This document shows, piece by piece, positions 21,045 to 31,632 of a stretch of 64,000 bases of DNA. The DNA is taken from positions 215,903 to 279,902 of the forward strand of contig MNCI01011946.1 in assembly GCA_015680685.1 (NCBI GenBank), read 5' to 3'. Within the stretch, counting starts at the first letter, position 1. Every line of letters starts with the position of its first letter. The position numbers were made by a program, and so were the translations under genes. The notes under the pieces are model-generated. The model made no database searches, had not been told where the DNA came from, and saw only the letters and a list, made by a program, of their open reading frames with translations. Source of the DNA: Gnetum montanum. Lineage: Eukaryota > Streptophyta > Gnetopsida > Gnetales > Gnetaceae.

Positions 21045-21249
21045 ATGAGGTGATAGCCTAGTGGTAATACTTGTAATTTGATAACTCTAAGTTATGAGTT
21101 TAATTTTTGTAGGGGAGGGGATGTTGAAATTCAAAATAATTGTAATATAGGTATATATTAAGATACATAACTTAGCTTTGCTCCCTAGAATCAAACCCAT
21201 GACTTGTAGATTTCAATTCAAGAGTCTTACCACTAAGCTAACGCCTCAT
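21045..21249. repeat. Fold-back repeat with tRNA-like arms
   Basis: The left arm starts ATGAGGTGATAGCCTAGTGG, and the right arm read on the minus strand starts ATGAGGCGTTAGCTTAGTGG. Each arm contains a perfect polymerase III A-box (TRGCNNAGTGG) at 21054-21064 (plus) and 21230-21240 (minus). Each has a B-box-like segment about 30 bp on, GAGTTTAATTT (21096-21106) and GGGTTTGATTCT (21187-21198, minus). This looks like two tRNA-derived SINE heads facing each other around an 80-bp centre. Confidence 0.6.
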
Positions 21250-21269
21250 GGCCAGTACTAAGCTATAAG

Positions 21270-21345
21270 GTTTTAATTTAACTATATCTCATCATCATCA
21301 TTGTCATCCTATTCTTGTCCCAATAACATGGGGTCAACTACTTTA
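21270..21345 (+). repeat. Possible SINE fragment
   Basis: CCCAATAACATGGGGTCAAC and the flanking CATCATCATCATTGTCATCC resemble the widespread plant Au-type SINE body, which carries a GGGGTCGGCTAC core. The assignment rests on memory of that core only. Confidence 0.35.
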
Positions 21346-21829
21346 GTTCTTTTTTGTTGTTTGCCTCTATGACGAGCTATATCTTTGTTCTGGGAGATGT
21401 TATGTGTCATTTTTGTATGATGCCCTAGTAAGTCATTGCTCATTTTCCATAGTAACCAGGCCCTATGATTGCTACAAATTACATCTAGAATATATCTTAG
21501 TATTTGGAAAATCTAAGAAAAAACATCAATGATATTTGACAAGGTTTTATAGCCAACTACTAACTTGATGTTAACCCTCTTCCTTTCATATTCATGTTTG
21601 GGATCATCATTGACAGAGTTTAATTTGACTATATATCTTAAGGGTAAATATTATTTAAAAAATATTTCAAGTTCCAACACCTCAATTAAATACATTAATA
21701 TAAATATTTCTAGAGTAATATCAAGTAGTTAAATAGGAATACTGTTTAAACAAATGTTTAAAATATTACCTTAATACTTATTGATCATGGTGTTGCAATT
21801 TGAAATATTTTTTTAATAATATTTATGAA

Positions 21830-22102
21830 GGATGTTGAAACCCTAAAATAATTATAATGTAGGTACACCCCAACTTATATAGTCCAATTAGAACTTTATA
21901 ACTCAGCATTACCTACTAGAATCAAATCCATAACTTGGAACTTTTAAATTAAGAATAACACTTCTCTCTTTTATTTAAATAATATTTACCTCTAAGATAT
22001 ATAGTTAAATTAGAACTTTATAGCTAAATAATATTCATAGGAATTAACTCCATAACTTAGAGTTATCAAATTAAGAGTCTTACAACTAAGCTAACATCTC
22101 AT
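21830..22102 (-). repeat. Degenerate relatives of the tRNA-like repeat
   Basis: Two partial minus-strand copies lie side by side. One (about 21830-21975) shares the ATGTTGAAA-to-AGAATCAAA part of 21121-21198. The other (about 21995-22102) ends in an A-box-like TAGCTTAGTTG at 22083-22093 (minus). Both share a CTATAAAGTTCTAATT segment. Confidence 0.5.
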
Positions 22103-22895
22103 TCTACTTCCAAATATCTATATGTTAGTTGTTTATTATTTACCTAGAACTTTGGTCCCAAGCCCAAGTACTAACATAAATAGCCTTGGTTATGGCCACT
22201 GCATTGTAAATATGCTATGTTCAATATAGCTAATAAAAAAAGACATTGTTAAATAAAATCCTAAATGCTAAGAAGTTTTTCCAAGTTCGATAACCTTCTT
22301 CTAGTAATGTTACTACAAATAAGATGCCTAATTTTGTTCTTTTAAGTTATGCATATCACTTATTAATTATTAATCTTACAATACAATATGTATTTCTTCA
22401 CATTTTATATTGCTTATCTCATAATCAAAATTTTACTTTATAGGAAAATGATGTGATGTAGAAACATAACATTCAAGTTATTTATGTTAGGTGTTGTTTT
22501 CATTTTTCTTTGCTAGTTGACCTAAGCAATACTTTGAGGGTGCACCATGGCCTAGATATAAGATCATTTATACATATGCATGTAGTGATGGATCAGTCAT
22601 AAGTAAATTCTAGATTTTAATGCATAATTTGAAGAATATTATAAATTTTTATGTTTTGTTAAGATATTTAATCTTTTATTGATTTTTCAAAGAGTTTAGT
22701 AGCAAATTGTTAATTTTCATAGTCCCATTAAGCATATAGAATTTATTTCCATACCATTTGATTCTTGTAGATTTTTTTGGTGAAATTAATCTTCTTAAAT
22801 AAAGAAAAGAATAGGTATTGTAAGTTGGTAGAAAGGCTTACATTAAACAAATTACAAATTATAATCTTTTTAATTTTAGTAACTTCTATCATTAT

Positions 22896-23813
22896 TGATG
22901 AGTAGTTTGATATTCCAACACTTCACCATATAAGTCACAAGTATTCACACGTGACAAGATTGTAATTCGTGGATAAACAATGTGAGTATGCTAGTTGTTG
23001 ATAGTTGGCTCACAATCGTTGTCTTCTCATGTTGAGTTAGTGAAGTACAAGTAGTATGGTTTAACTCTCAGTGAGGCATATGATGTCATGCTATTGCTGG
23101 CTCAATTTAATCCTAAGTGCTTTCATAATAAAAATAGAATAAAGTCTAAATCTAAGTAATAACTAAAATGTAAATCTATCCTAGCCTATGGTGATAAGTA
23201 TTTATTCCTATGGTCATACACATCCTAGGCCCATGTAACTATTACTAGGATTACTAGTGAATCCACTACTAAGCAAATCAAGTGAAGTCATTACTGGATT
23301 GCCAAACAATTACACTTAATGCTTAAAACTAGTTGTACTTATACCACCTTACTTATGGACATTGGGAAAGTCAAATACTTAGAAAATGTAAAGAACTAAA
23401 CTAAAGTAAATGTATTAAAGACATGAAAATAAACTAAGGAAAATGATTAAGTAAAAATAAAGAAACTAAGTGCAATGTTGAAATGGTGAGAAACAAACAT
23501 GATCTTTATTTTCAGCCACAAATTGTGCCCAAGTACAATCCACTCAAACAAAGATTCTGTACAACTATTCAACACTACACTATGGGCATTCACTTCTAAC
23601 TCTAACTCTAAGTGTAACTCATAGAAAAAAAATTCCAATAATTTCTCTATATGTTAAATGAAAGTTGTTCATTTGACATGACCAAGGATTGGTATTTATA
23701 GTGTTGACTAGGACCCTGTACATAGCATTAATGATGATGTATCCAGAGTTGCGATGTCACAAATACAATATCATAGATGCAATATCATGGCTTATGAAAA
23801 ATAGATTTTATCA
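22896..23813 (-). repeat. Element D left LTR (3' LTR)
   Basis: Starts TGATGAG and ends TTATCA followed by TACCCCCATGA, the family polypurine tract. It shares the central R-U5 blocks of the family. TATA box at 23693-23700 and AATAAA at 23505-23510, both on the minus strand. It is more diverged than the LTRs of A, B and C. Confidence 0.82.
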
Positions 23814-24099
23814 TACCCCCATGATTTTCTGGAAAATTGTCCTCGAGTTAAAACAAAAGAAGGATAGAGTTCCTTATAAAATTATGAGGTGTACTTAGAC
23901 TTTGACATGACTACTTTTATACATGACTACTTGACTCTCAATGCTACATTATGGTTCTAATGGTGAATTACAAAATTATAATGCATTTCATGATGGACAA
24001 ACATGACAAGAAAGTAAAACAAAATGATAAAGATTGATGTAGACTCATGTTCTTGATGGCGATGACTTTTCCATTGGCTTTTTCCCTCTATCATCAAGC

Positions 24100-25150
24100 T
24101 TTAGAATCCGGTACCTGTTGAGTAGTGCTCCTCTTCTAATCTAGGATCATGTACCATCCAAGAAAATTCTACAATGTTTGCTAGCATTAGTACTTTTCAT
24201 GGGCATGTAGTTATGGAAATAGTTTATTTGCTTTTATGTACCAAGCTACAAAGTGCCTTCTTTCTTCTTCAAATGTCATGGTAACTTTTTGTAGTTCTTG
24301 ATAATCTGTAAATTTGTGGGCTAGGTTTCCTACTACATTATTTTGATCTTAGTAGCTATTTTTTATGATTTCAAGTTCAAAATTTGTGATGTGTAGTTTC
24401 TATTGTACATTTTTTCGATCCACAAACTCCTTTTCATACACTGCATACATTGTAGCTACTTGCTATTCTAGCTCATTCCTTTGTCTACCTACTATGAGCA
24501 TGGCCACATTAGTATACTGAAGGTTTGCTAATCCCATGTACTCTATAAGGTATTCAATCTACATGTTCTTGTTATTTACTTCAACTTGGTGAACATGGGC
24601 TAGGCTATCCAAGATCAATTGCCAATCAGGTGTCTGCATAATGATGGAGTTGATTTTGGCTTTAGCCAATTGGATTTCTTTTTCATTGATTTATTTGTAC
24701 ATGCCCACCTAGTCTTTGAAGTTTTGTTTGAGCCTCTCATGCTTCTTAACCTCATTTTTTCATATGTTGATTTCAATGGTATATTTTTGACAAATCACAT
24801 GAACTTCCTTATTGATAGAGTTCTATTTCTTCAAATGTTGGCAACACAAATTCCATGAATAGTTTGAAGTCTAATTCCACAATAACTATGGACATAATTG
24901 ATTTTTCCTAGATGGCTTGGAGACATTCTGCCAACAGTGTGAGGTGTTGTTCTTATTCTAGAGATGATGATGCTTTAATCTCAGCCTACGTAGAGTGTTT
25001 AGTTGCAAGTGTTTGCTGATGGATGCTAAAAGATTAAGCCTCTTCCTCTGCTTGTGAAATTTATTCTCTAGCTTATCCTCTACCTCTACCTCTCGATCTT
25101 TTGCTTTCTTACTATGAGGGTTCTTCTGTTGTAGGTCTCTTAGGAACCAT
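24100..25150 (-). pseudogene. Third ORF remnant, env position (element D)
   Basis: The ATG at 25150 is immediately preceded in sense direction by AATTGTAG, as for the homologous ORF of E. It reads MVPKRPTTEEPS and then meets two stop codons, at the position where E also has a stop. The C-terminal half aligns with E: for example the DNA around 24480-24550 matches E at 53440-53510. The N-terminal domain of E is missing or unrecognisable. The downstream end is approximate. Its function is unknown. Confidence 0.6.
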
Positions 25151-25662
25151 CTACAATTATAAAGGATTTGTTTAGATTATGTAAGGATTTTAAACAAGTT
25201 CCTAATTATTCATGGTCCTCTCTTAAGTTCTTGGTTTTGATCCAATTTTTATATTTATTATTATTTATAAATCTTATTGTGATTATAGAGTTAAAAAAAT
25301 TCAAAAGAAATATTTATTGTATATTATTTCCCTATTTATTATGTAATTGGATGGTTGGCTAAGAGAATCAATTAGGTTTATTTAGTTAATTGATCAAAAT
25401 ATGCTTATTTTTTCTTATTCTTACCCTTAATATACTCTTCCAACATTAGAGAAATTTGATCCAATTTGGATTATTTATGGGCAACACTTTTTCTCATGAA
25501 TAAGTTGGTTACTCCATGATCAAGAAGGTTCATTAATCACACAAATCAAAGCTACAATAAGAGAGTTATGGTGTTTGGAAGGTTGGCTACCAAAGAATTA
25601 GAAAAAAAGCATGAACTCCCCTTGTTAGAAATGTGAAAAATGAAAAATTTCCTAACTCCCAT

Positions 25663-25754
25663 GCATATATATATATGATTTATATTGGATACATCAATGA
25701 TACAACATCGTAGCTACAATGTATAAGGGCCTATTACATTGTAGCTACAATGTC
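25663..25754 (-). promoter_or_regulatory. Internal promoter-like module (element D)
   Basis: A TATA-like run at 25663-25676 follows, in sense direction, two copies of an 18-bp palindrome: ACATTGTAGCTACAATGT at 25736-25753 (perfect) and one with a single change at 25705-25722. The architecture, small palindromic repeats then TATA, copies that of the family's LTR U3. The third ORF starts about 510 bp downstream. Confidence 0.5.
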
Positions 25755-27489
25755 ACCATCAAAAACTTTGGCATTTTCAGCAATTTTTGGTGGAAAAATT
25801 AGAATGAATGGATAGTTTGAAAGATGTAGAGATGGTCTAAAGGGTGTTTAATCATAGGCAATACTCAGAATATAAAAATTTGGCAGTGAAATTTTATGAA
25901 AGAAGGGGTCTTTGACAAAGAAAGTCAATGAGATATATATAGGGGATGGTAGTAGGAATTACCAAAAGTGTGATCAATTAGGAAAATGTAGGAAAGTGAA
26001 AATTGATGGTTTAAGTATCTTGGAGACACAAGATGATGTGGAATTAATCATCAAGTATGAAGCATAAGAGTTATACAAGTGGATTCTCTCCAAAGTAGGC
26101 TTCAGCCTTTAATGCCCTTGTATAACCACACCTAAAAGTGTTTGTAGGCATTAAAGGAGCTGAATATAAAACATACATGTCTTGCAAAACACACATGTTA
26201 GTATTGTAGGAATAAGAAGATAACAATATATTATACAAAACCAATTAATTATGATTATATATAATAGTGAGGTGAAATGGACATAGAAAGGATTGTAGAA
26301 ATTGGGATGTGAGATGTCTTACCATAGGCATAATGAATTTGTGTGATATATGGTTAAAGTAATCATTAGCTTTCTTGTCCAAGATCCAAACCAAGCCCAT
26401 ACCACTTACTAGTGACATTTCATTGCATCATTCCAAAAATAACAACCCTAAAACTACCACAACTACAATGAGCGTTAACACTTGGCAATGAAGTTCAAGG
26501 AATTAGTTTATTACTAACACACTTTTATTATTATATTTTTTTAAAGGAGACTTGACCATTGGACAAAGGAGTACCTTTAGGCATGGGTAACATGTCCTTT
26601 TAGCCCTATGACTAAATGCAAGTCCAGTAAACCTTGAAATTTCTAATAAGTTGCCTACCTTCAAGCATGGGTAACATGTCTTTCTAGTGGAATCTTCAAA
26701 AATTTTTATTCTATGCATTTATTATGTTATTACTATGTCAAATTTACCATAATACTACCTTCAGGCATGGGTAACATATCTTTCTAAAAACATGGTAAGG
26801 TTGCACTTCTTTTAAACATACTTCCATTTGTCACTAAAACTCAAATAAATAATACAACTTAACAACAGGATAAAACTTATAGTAGTAGCCTTAGAGCAGC
26901 TACAAATTCTCTTGATATCACACCTTGTCATTTCCACTTGGTTCTTCACTTTTTTATCCAAGCATAATGATCACAAGTTTATTTTAGTTTTATCATCAAG
27001 AGAATGTCATTATGTCCATGGTACGAACCTCTTATTATTGGAAATGAGTGGATGGATTATGTGGTTTCACTGCATACAAAATTGATCCTTCAATGATTTG
27101 ATAATATAGGGCAAGATTCATATTATTAGGACTACATCTTGTTTTATTCCTTTACACTTTATTAGAAAAATCAACAAAAATATGTACAAGAAAGATGATG
27201 AAAAATTATAGAAAAATGTTAAGAATAGAAAAGATTAAAAAAATTTAAAGAATGAAAGATAATTCAAAAAATAAAAAGAATATAAAAGAATGGAAAATTT
27301 AGTAATAAATGGAACACCCACATGACTATTCTAAGAAGTGAATATTTAAAATATCAAATGGATGGTAGCTTTTTTGGTAGATAGGGTAGAATCCTTAAAA
27401 GAGTAGGGAAAGTCATGATATAGATCGACTTGTTGAATATTAACAAGAATCAACTTTTGTGGGTTAGTTGGCTAATAGATCTACATGAC
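25755..27489 (-). other. 3' region of element D before the third ORF
   Basis: AT-rich, with no long ORF. Three copies of ACCTTYAGGCATGGGTAACA begin at 26573, 26657 and 26757; A has a single copy near 3604. The region corresponds to 3000-4350 of A. Confidence 0.6.
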
Positions 27490-27836
27490 ACCTAATCATT
27501 ATGTTGCATGGACAATATAGGGTCCTTTCCATAAGATTTGGAACTTAGCCTATAGTAGAACATGACTAAGATTGTAACAAAGGACTTTATCACGTAGTTG
27601 AATTGACACTTGTCTTATTTTTTCATTATTCCTACATTTTGAGTATTTCTTGTGAATCTCGTTGTGCATCAAAGCAACAAGTCTATTTTCATCTACAAGG
27701 TTAAGATTCATGAGATGTTCCTTTTGAGCTAAGTGTAAGCCTAGGATAAGTACACTAGTAGTTGCTAAAGTTTTTAACTCTACTTGAACTGCTAGTGTAG
27801 GAATTTTTCCATAGACTAGTTCATAGGGTATGTACC
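27490..27836 (-). pseudogene. Integrase C-terminal part (element D, left fragment)
   Basis: The minus-strand frame contains IPYELVYGKIPTLAVQVEL, DENRLVALMHNEIHKKYSKC and a VLCYN segment matching the GDKVLYWNP domain of A and C. Insertion of element B separates it from the catalytic core at 35076. The apparent ORF that runs on into the LTR (to 27888) is chimeric. Confidence 0.85.
27832..27836. repeat. Target duplication GTACC, left copy (element B)
   Basis: GTACC flanks both ends of B (here and at 35071-35075), directly next to TGATGAG and CTCATCA. Confidence 0.93.
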
Positions 27837-28870
27837 TGATGAGTGGCGAGGTACCCCTACACTCAACCATACAAAATGAGCGTAGCACGCGCGATCCGGT
27901 CGAACTCTACAGACTAAGTGCCTACACACCCCATGGAACACTTGGGGTTAATCATTCATTATCTTCCCAGACTTACTTGTGTTTGTCATGGTGTATGGTT
28001 AAGTAAGTCCAAGGTATATGATTTTTATATCTTTTTATGTTTTATGTCTCTTATGCTAACAAGGTGAAGGGTTGAGAAACTAACTAACTCAAACTAATGA
28101 CTAATTCTAAATTAACCTAGCATCAGCATCTGCTCCCATTTACTGTACACACCCTGAACTGATGCAACCATGGCAACCAAACACTAATCGTTGCTGGGAT
28201 CACCACGCGTAACGCACGTGCTTGAAGTGGTCGTACTGAGGCACCTAACTAGGAGGAAAGGGTTGAGAGAATCTATCTAGCCTAAGTGCGATGAGTAGCT
28301 GATTCCTTAACTAACCGTACACATATGGGATTACCAAGCGCAGATCCTGAATACACCACTGGGTTACCAAGTAGTCACACGAGATGCTCGTAATCAACTC
28401 ATACTCATACCGCATGCAATGAGCAGCCAATTCCTTGACTATCCGTACACATCCTTAGATGCTCGTAATCAAGTTGTACTCATACTGCATTCTAAGAGTT
28501 TAAGGGTGAGAGAGAAAATAATAAATAAAATCCTATTCCATGCACTGCAAGGTTTATCTGAAAAGCTCATCTCTATTTCCGAACACAACTTGTGTTTAGG
28601 TACAATGTTGTTCGAATAAAGATCCGTTCACTTTGGGACTCCTACTATGGGCACATGGAAAATATTCTATCTCTGGAGTGATCAAACTGCAAGAGTTTCC
28701 CTACTTCTAAACCAGGATGGGAAATAAGGGGAGTGCCGCCTCTTATTTATACATTTGGCAGTGGACCGCGATATCGCATATGCAACATTGCAAGGGGCGA
28801 TGCGATATCATGTACGCGACATCGCAGGGGACGATGCGATATCGCAGCCTATGCGAATCGCATCTCATCA
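27837..28870 (-). repeat. Element B left LTR (3' LTR)
   Basis: TGATGAG...CTCATCA ends. TATA box at 28744-28751 (minus). U3 is 119 bp and rich in GCGATATCGC-type palindromes (for example 28768-28777). Near-identical to the right LTR. Confidence 0.93.
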
Positions 28871-30709
28871 TACCCCCATGACTGAATAAAAACTCATCCT
28901 CGAGTTCCTTACAATAATATTGGGAAGGTATGGGATTATTGAGGGGAATGGAACTAATGGGATGACATGTGAATGGATCATCATTACAAGACTTGACAAA
29001 ACTGGTGTTCATGACAACAAGGGTGAACACCTTATTACAATGACATCAGGCCTTTGTTGGCAGCTGAGAAAGAAAGAGAGAAAAAGAAGTGTTGTTGCTT
29101 CCAATGCCAAGATTGCACCTTTGTTGTCCATCCGTAAGCACGCCATCGATCTTGCTCCTTGCATAGCTACTTCAGTGTTGTTCCATTCCAAGTTTTTGCT
29201 CCAGATCCAATCTGTTGTTTATATGATAGTCATCTGCACACACAACACAATCTTATATTAGCAAGGGTAAATGAATCATCATGTAATTGATACCTTGCTT
29301 CGGTGTAGGTCCATTGGCTAGATTGTGGTATGGCTAATACGGATCTAGGGATATATTAATGATGACTACCGAAGGTGTAGGGGTTAGGAAGAAAATCAAA
29401 AAATTCAGGGCTAGGAGAAAATCGAAAAAAATCGGACCCTGTACCCCCATAACTAATCGTGAACCTTCAGTAGCATTAGAATGGAGAAAGGAAAGGAGTA
29501 AGAAAGATAGATAAAAAGGGACAACGGTAACGTCGATAAAGTGGATGTCAAGATGGAAATGAACAAAAGAAATTAGATTGCAAAAATGTTAGGGGAAAGA
29601 ATTTAACTAATGCTCCAAATAGGAATGTTAGTGGGTCCTCCCCAAAGCAGGCTCATGCCCTTAATGCCCTAACAAACCCACATTCAAAGAGTCTATAGGC
29701 TCCAGGAATGTTATTTGGAACAAAAGTGAAATTCTTAACCGCAAGAATTTACCAAAAAGAAAACAATGCATCAACCAAAATGTATACACTAATGATACAA
29801 CTGGCAATGAGGTGAACAATGGAGAGAAGGATGGAGAGAAGAGAATGGAATGGAATCCCAAGAACAAGGTGGTGTACAACCCCTTGTTTGTTTCATGATT
29901 AATGTGACTTAGCAAATCCCATTCCAAGTCCAACCTCAAACCAACCACATCCAGTGACTTCGCATCAATGCATTCAGCTAAATCATCCACTTGGATAACA
30001 AGAATGCTTCCTCCAAGAGTCACCACCACTCCAATGAAACAAAGGAGAGAATGGGAAGCAAGAAGGGCCGTAGTTAGAGGAAACATTTTTAGTTCCATAA
30101 CTAGTGCTTGTAGCCCAAATATTTATTTCGTCTAAGGGGTGTGCTTTGAATTCTTACTTTCTTTATTGGTTTTTTTTTTTTTTGCTTTTTGTGTTTTTAT
30201 GCATGAGAACCACACCATGCAAAGACTATTTATTTTTATTGTCTCAACTTTCGATAGTTGGGGTAACATCGGAACAGCGAGAAAACTCAAAAAGAAAACA
30301 TCCAAGCACCCAAGAGAATGGACAACATAAAAGCATCAAGTTCCCTTGAAGTCACACCCTTTTCAATCATTGAGTCCATCCTTAGTTTGAAAAATGCCCA
30401 ATCACAGATTCGTTAAAGTTCTTATTATGAAAGGGACTGTACATTTCCAAGCTGAGAGAGACCATAGAAACTGGTGGATGGATGGATGAAGTGATCTCAT
30501 TGCCTACCATATCAAAAGAAACATACCTTAGTATCAACATTGTGACTTAAAGGTAAAAACCAAACATTAGCAATCAACATGAAAATAGTTCATACCATCA
30601 TTCCAAACACTTATTGGGTGACAAACTTACATGGTGGAACACACACACACACACACACACACACAATCACACACAATGGAAAAAGTATAACGATGTTGTA
30701 AAACAAAAA
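28871..30709 (-). other. 3' region of element B
   Basis: Starts with the polypurine tract (28871-28881). Corresponds to 2372-4215 of A. It contains a second G-rich tract near 29445-29455, an acceptor-like TGTGTGCAG followed by ATG at 29226-29240, and the pyrimidine-tract module (30134-30226). An (AC)13 microsatellite lies at 30639-30664. There is no third ORF. Confidence 0.75.
30639..30664. repeat. (AC)n microsatellite
   Basis: Thirteen AC units, followed by an interrupted ATCACACACA extension. Confidence 0.95.
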
Positions 30710-30710
30710 N
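30710..30710. other. Single unresolved base at the pol deletion junction of B
   Basis: One N separates sequence matching the 3' region (A near 4214) from sequence matching the protease-RT linker (A near 7232). It is either a sequencing ambiguity or a mark left by gap closure. Confidence 0.9.
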
Positions 30711-30777
30711 GTGGAAGTAGGCAACACTCATATGCCAATGTGTATATGCTCTCGTTATGGGCATGGGTTTTCTCAGT

Positions 30778-31632
30778 TCATTCCATGCATATTTGGTCGC
30801 TCCTTTGAGTAGCTGTCAACCATGGGGTGTCTACTACTAGTTGTGTGGCTGCTACATACAAGCATCTTTGTTGCAAAGTTTTAAGGTCACACCTGTTACA
30901 TGGAGGCATTTCCTCCATGTCATCACCCGATGAATCACTGTATGTGATGCATGGAACTTTCCTCTTCTCAGTCTTTCCATAAATGTTTATCTTAGAGATT
31001 TCCAAGGAAAGATCGTAGATCATAAGGTTTGCGTCTACTGTACTAAGCCATGCCCTTCCCATTATAATCGGGAAGTCCCCTTCGTTGTTGTTGACTTCAA
31101 TCACTAGAAAATCAGCTGGGTAAGACCAACCACACACAGTGGTAATTATGTCCTCCACCAATCCCAAGGGAATGGTGATAGACTGGTCTGCCAGCTCTAG
31201 TTGAATGTTGCTCTTCTTAAGTTGGGATAGGTTCCAAGCATGATACATCTCTCGTGAAATTAAGTTAACTCTAGAACCTGAGTCAAGAAGAGCCCTATGC
31301 GGTTTATTTCCAATGATTTGTAAATAGATTAAGGGACTCCCAAGGTCAGTTAATTTCCTAGGAAGGTGTCCTACCTTGATCCAGTCGGTTACAGTATGCG
31401 TTAACATAACTGTATGCGTTAAGCTATATTGGACTAGAGGATGCTCCGAAGTGTTAGGTGGTGGAGGAGTGTGCATGGGCTTAACCGCTTGTTGTTGCGA
31501 GATTTTTTTTGGGCTTTTGGTTTTAAAGAAGGGTCTTCTCTTTTTACAGTTGTCAGAACCAATAGCAAGTTGAATATTTACAGCTCTCGTAGCGTGACAT
31601 TGCTGCTGTTGAGTAGGAAGTTTCCCTTGCAT
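30778..31632 (-). CDS. Retropepsin-like protease with N-terminal linker (element B)
   Basis: The best-preserved coding block in the window, 284 residues without a stop. A Gln- and Lys-rich linker (first 80 residues, MQGKLPTQQQQ) precedes the protease. The active site is RALLDSGSRVNLIS (near residues 130-145), with the catalytic Asp-Ser-Gly triad. The flap region is GLVEDIITTVCGWSYPADF and the hydrophobic motif is FPIIMGRAWLSTVDA. The Met at 31632 is only the first in an open stretch; the true product would be a gag-pol polyprotein. No RT follows. Confidence 0.75.
   Translation of the reverse strand: MQGKLPTQQQQCHATRAVNIQLAIGSDNCKKRRPFFKTKSPKKISQQQAVKPMHTPPPPNTSEHPLVQYSLTHTVMLTHTVTDWIKVGHLPRKLTDLGSPLIYLQIIGNKPHRALLDSGSRVNLISREMYHAWNLSQLKKSNIQLELADQSITIPLGLVEDIITTVCGWSYPADFLVIEVNNNEGDFPIIMGRAWLSTVDANLMIYDLSLEISKINIYGKTEKRKVPCITYSDSSGDDMEEMPPCNRCDLKTLQQRCLYVAATQLVVDTPWLTATQRSDQICME

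Larger units (their letters stand above)
20863..22895. other. Non-LTR spacer with short repeats
   Basis: About 2 kb of AT-rich DNA between elements A and D with no coding signal. It contains a tRNA-like fold-back repeat, degenerate relatives of it, and a sequence resembling the core of plant Au-type SINEs (21285-21345). It is the oldest background sequence in the central part of the window. Confidence 0.6.

Noticed and set aside
27550-27888. 112-residue ORF running from integrase into an LTR
   Set aside because: Chimeric: the first residues come from the LTR of B inserted in D. Only the integrase part is reported.
29009-29191. Small ORF of about 55-60 residues with a hydrophobic end, shared in part by C (38670-38860) and corrupted in A
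   Set aside because: The similarity follows from DNA homology. The frame differs from the first ATG after the acceptor-like site, and B has no equivalent start. Not enough for a gene call.
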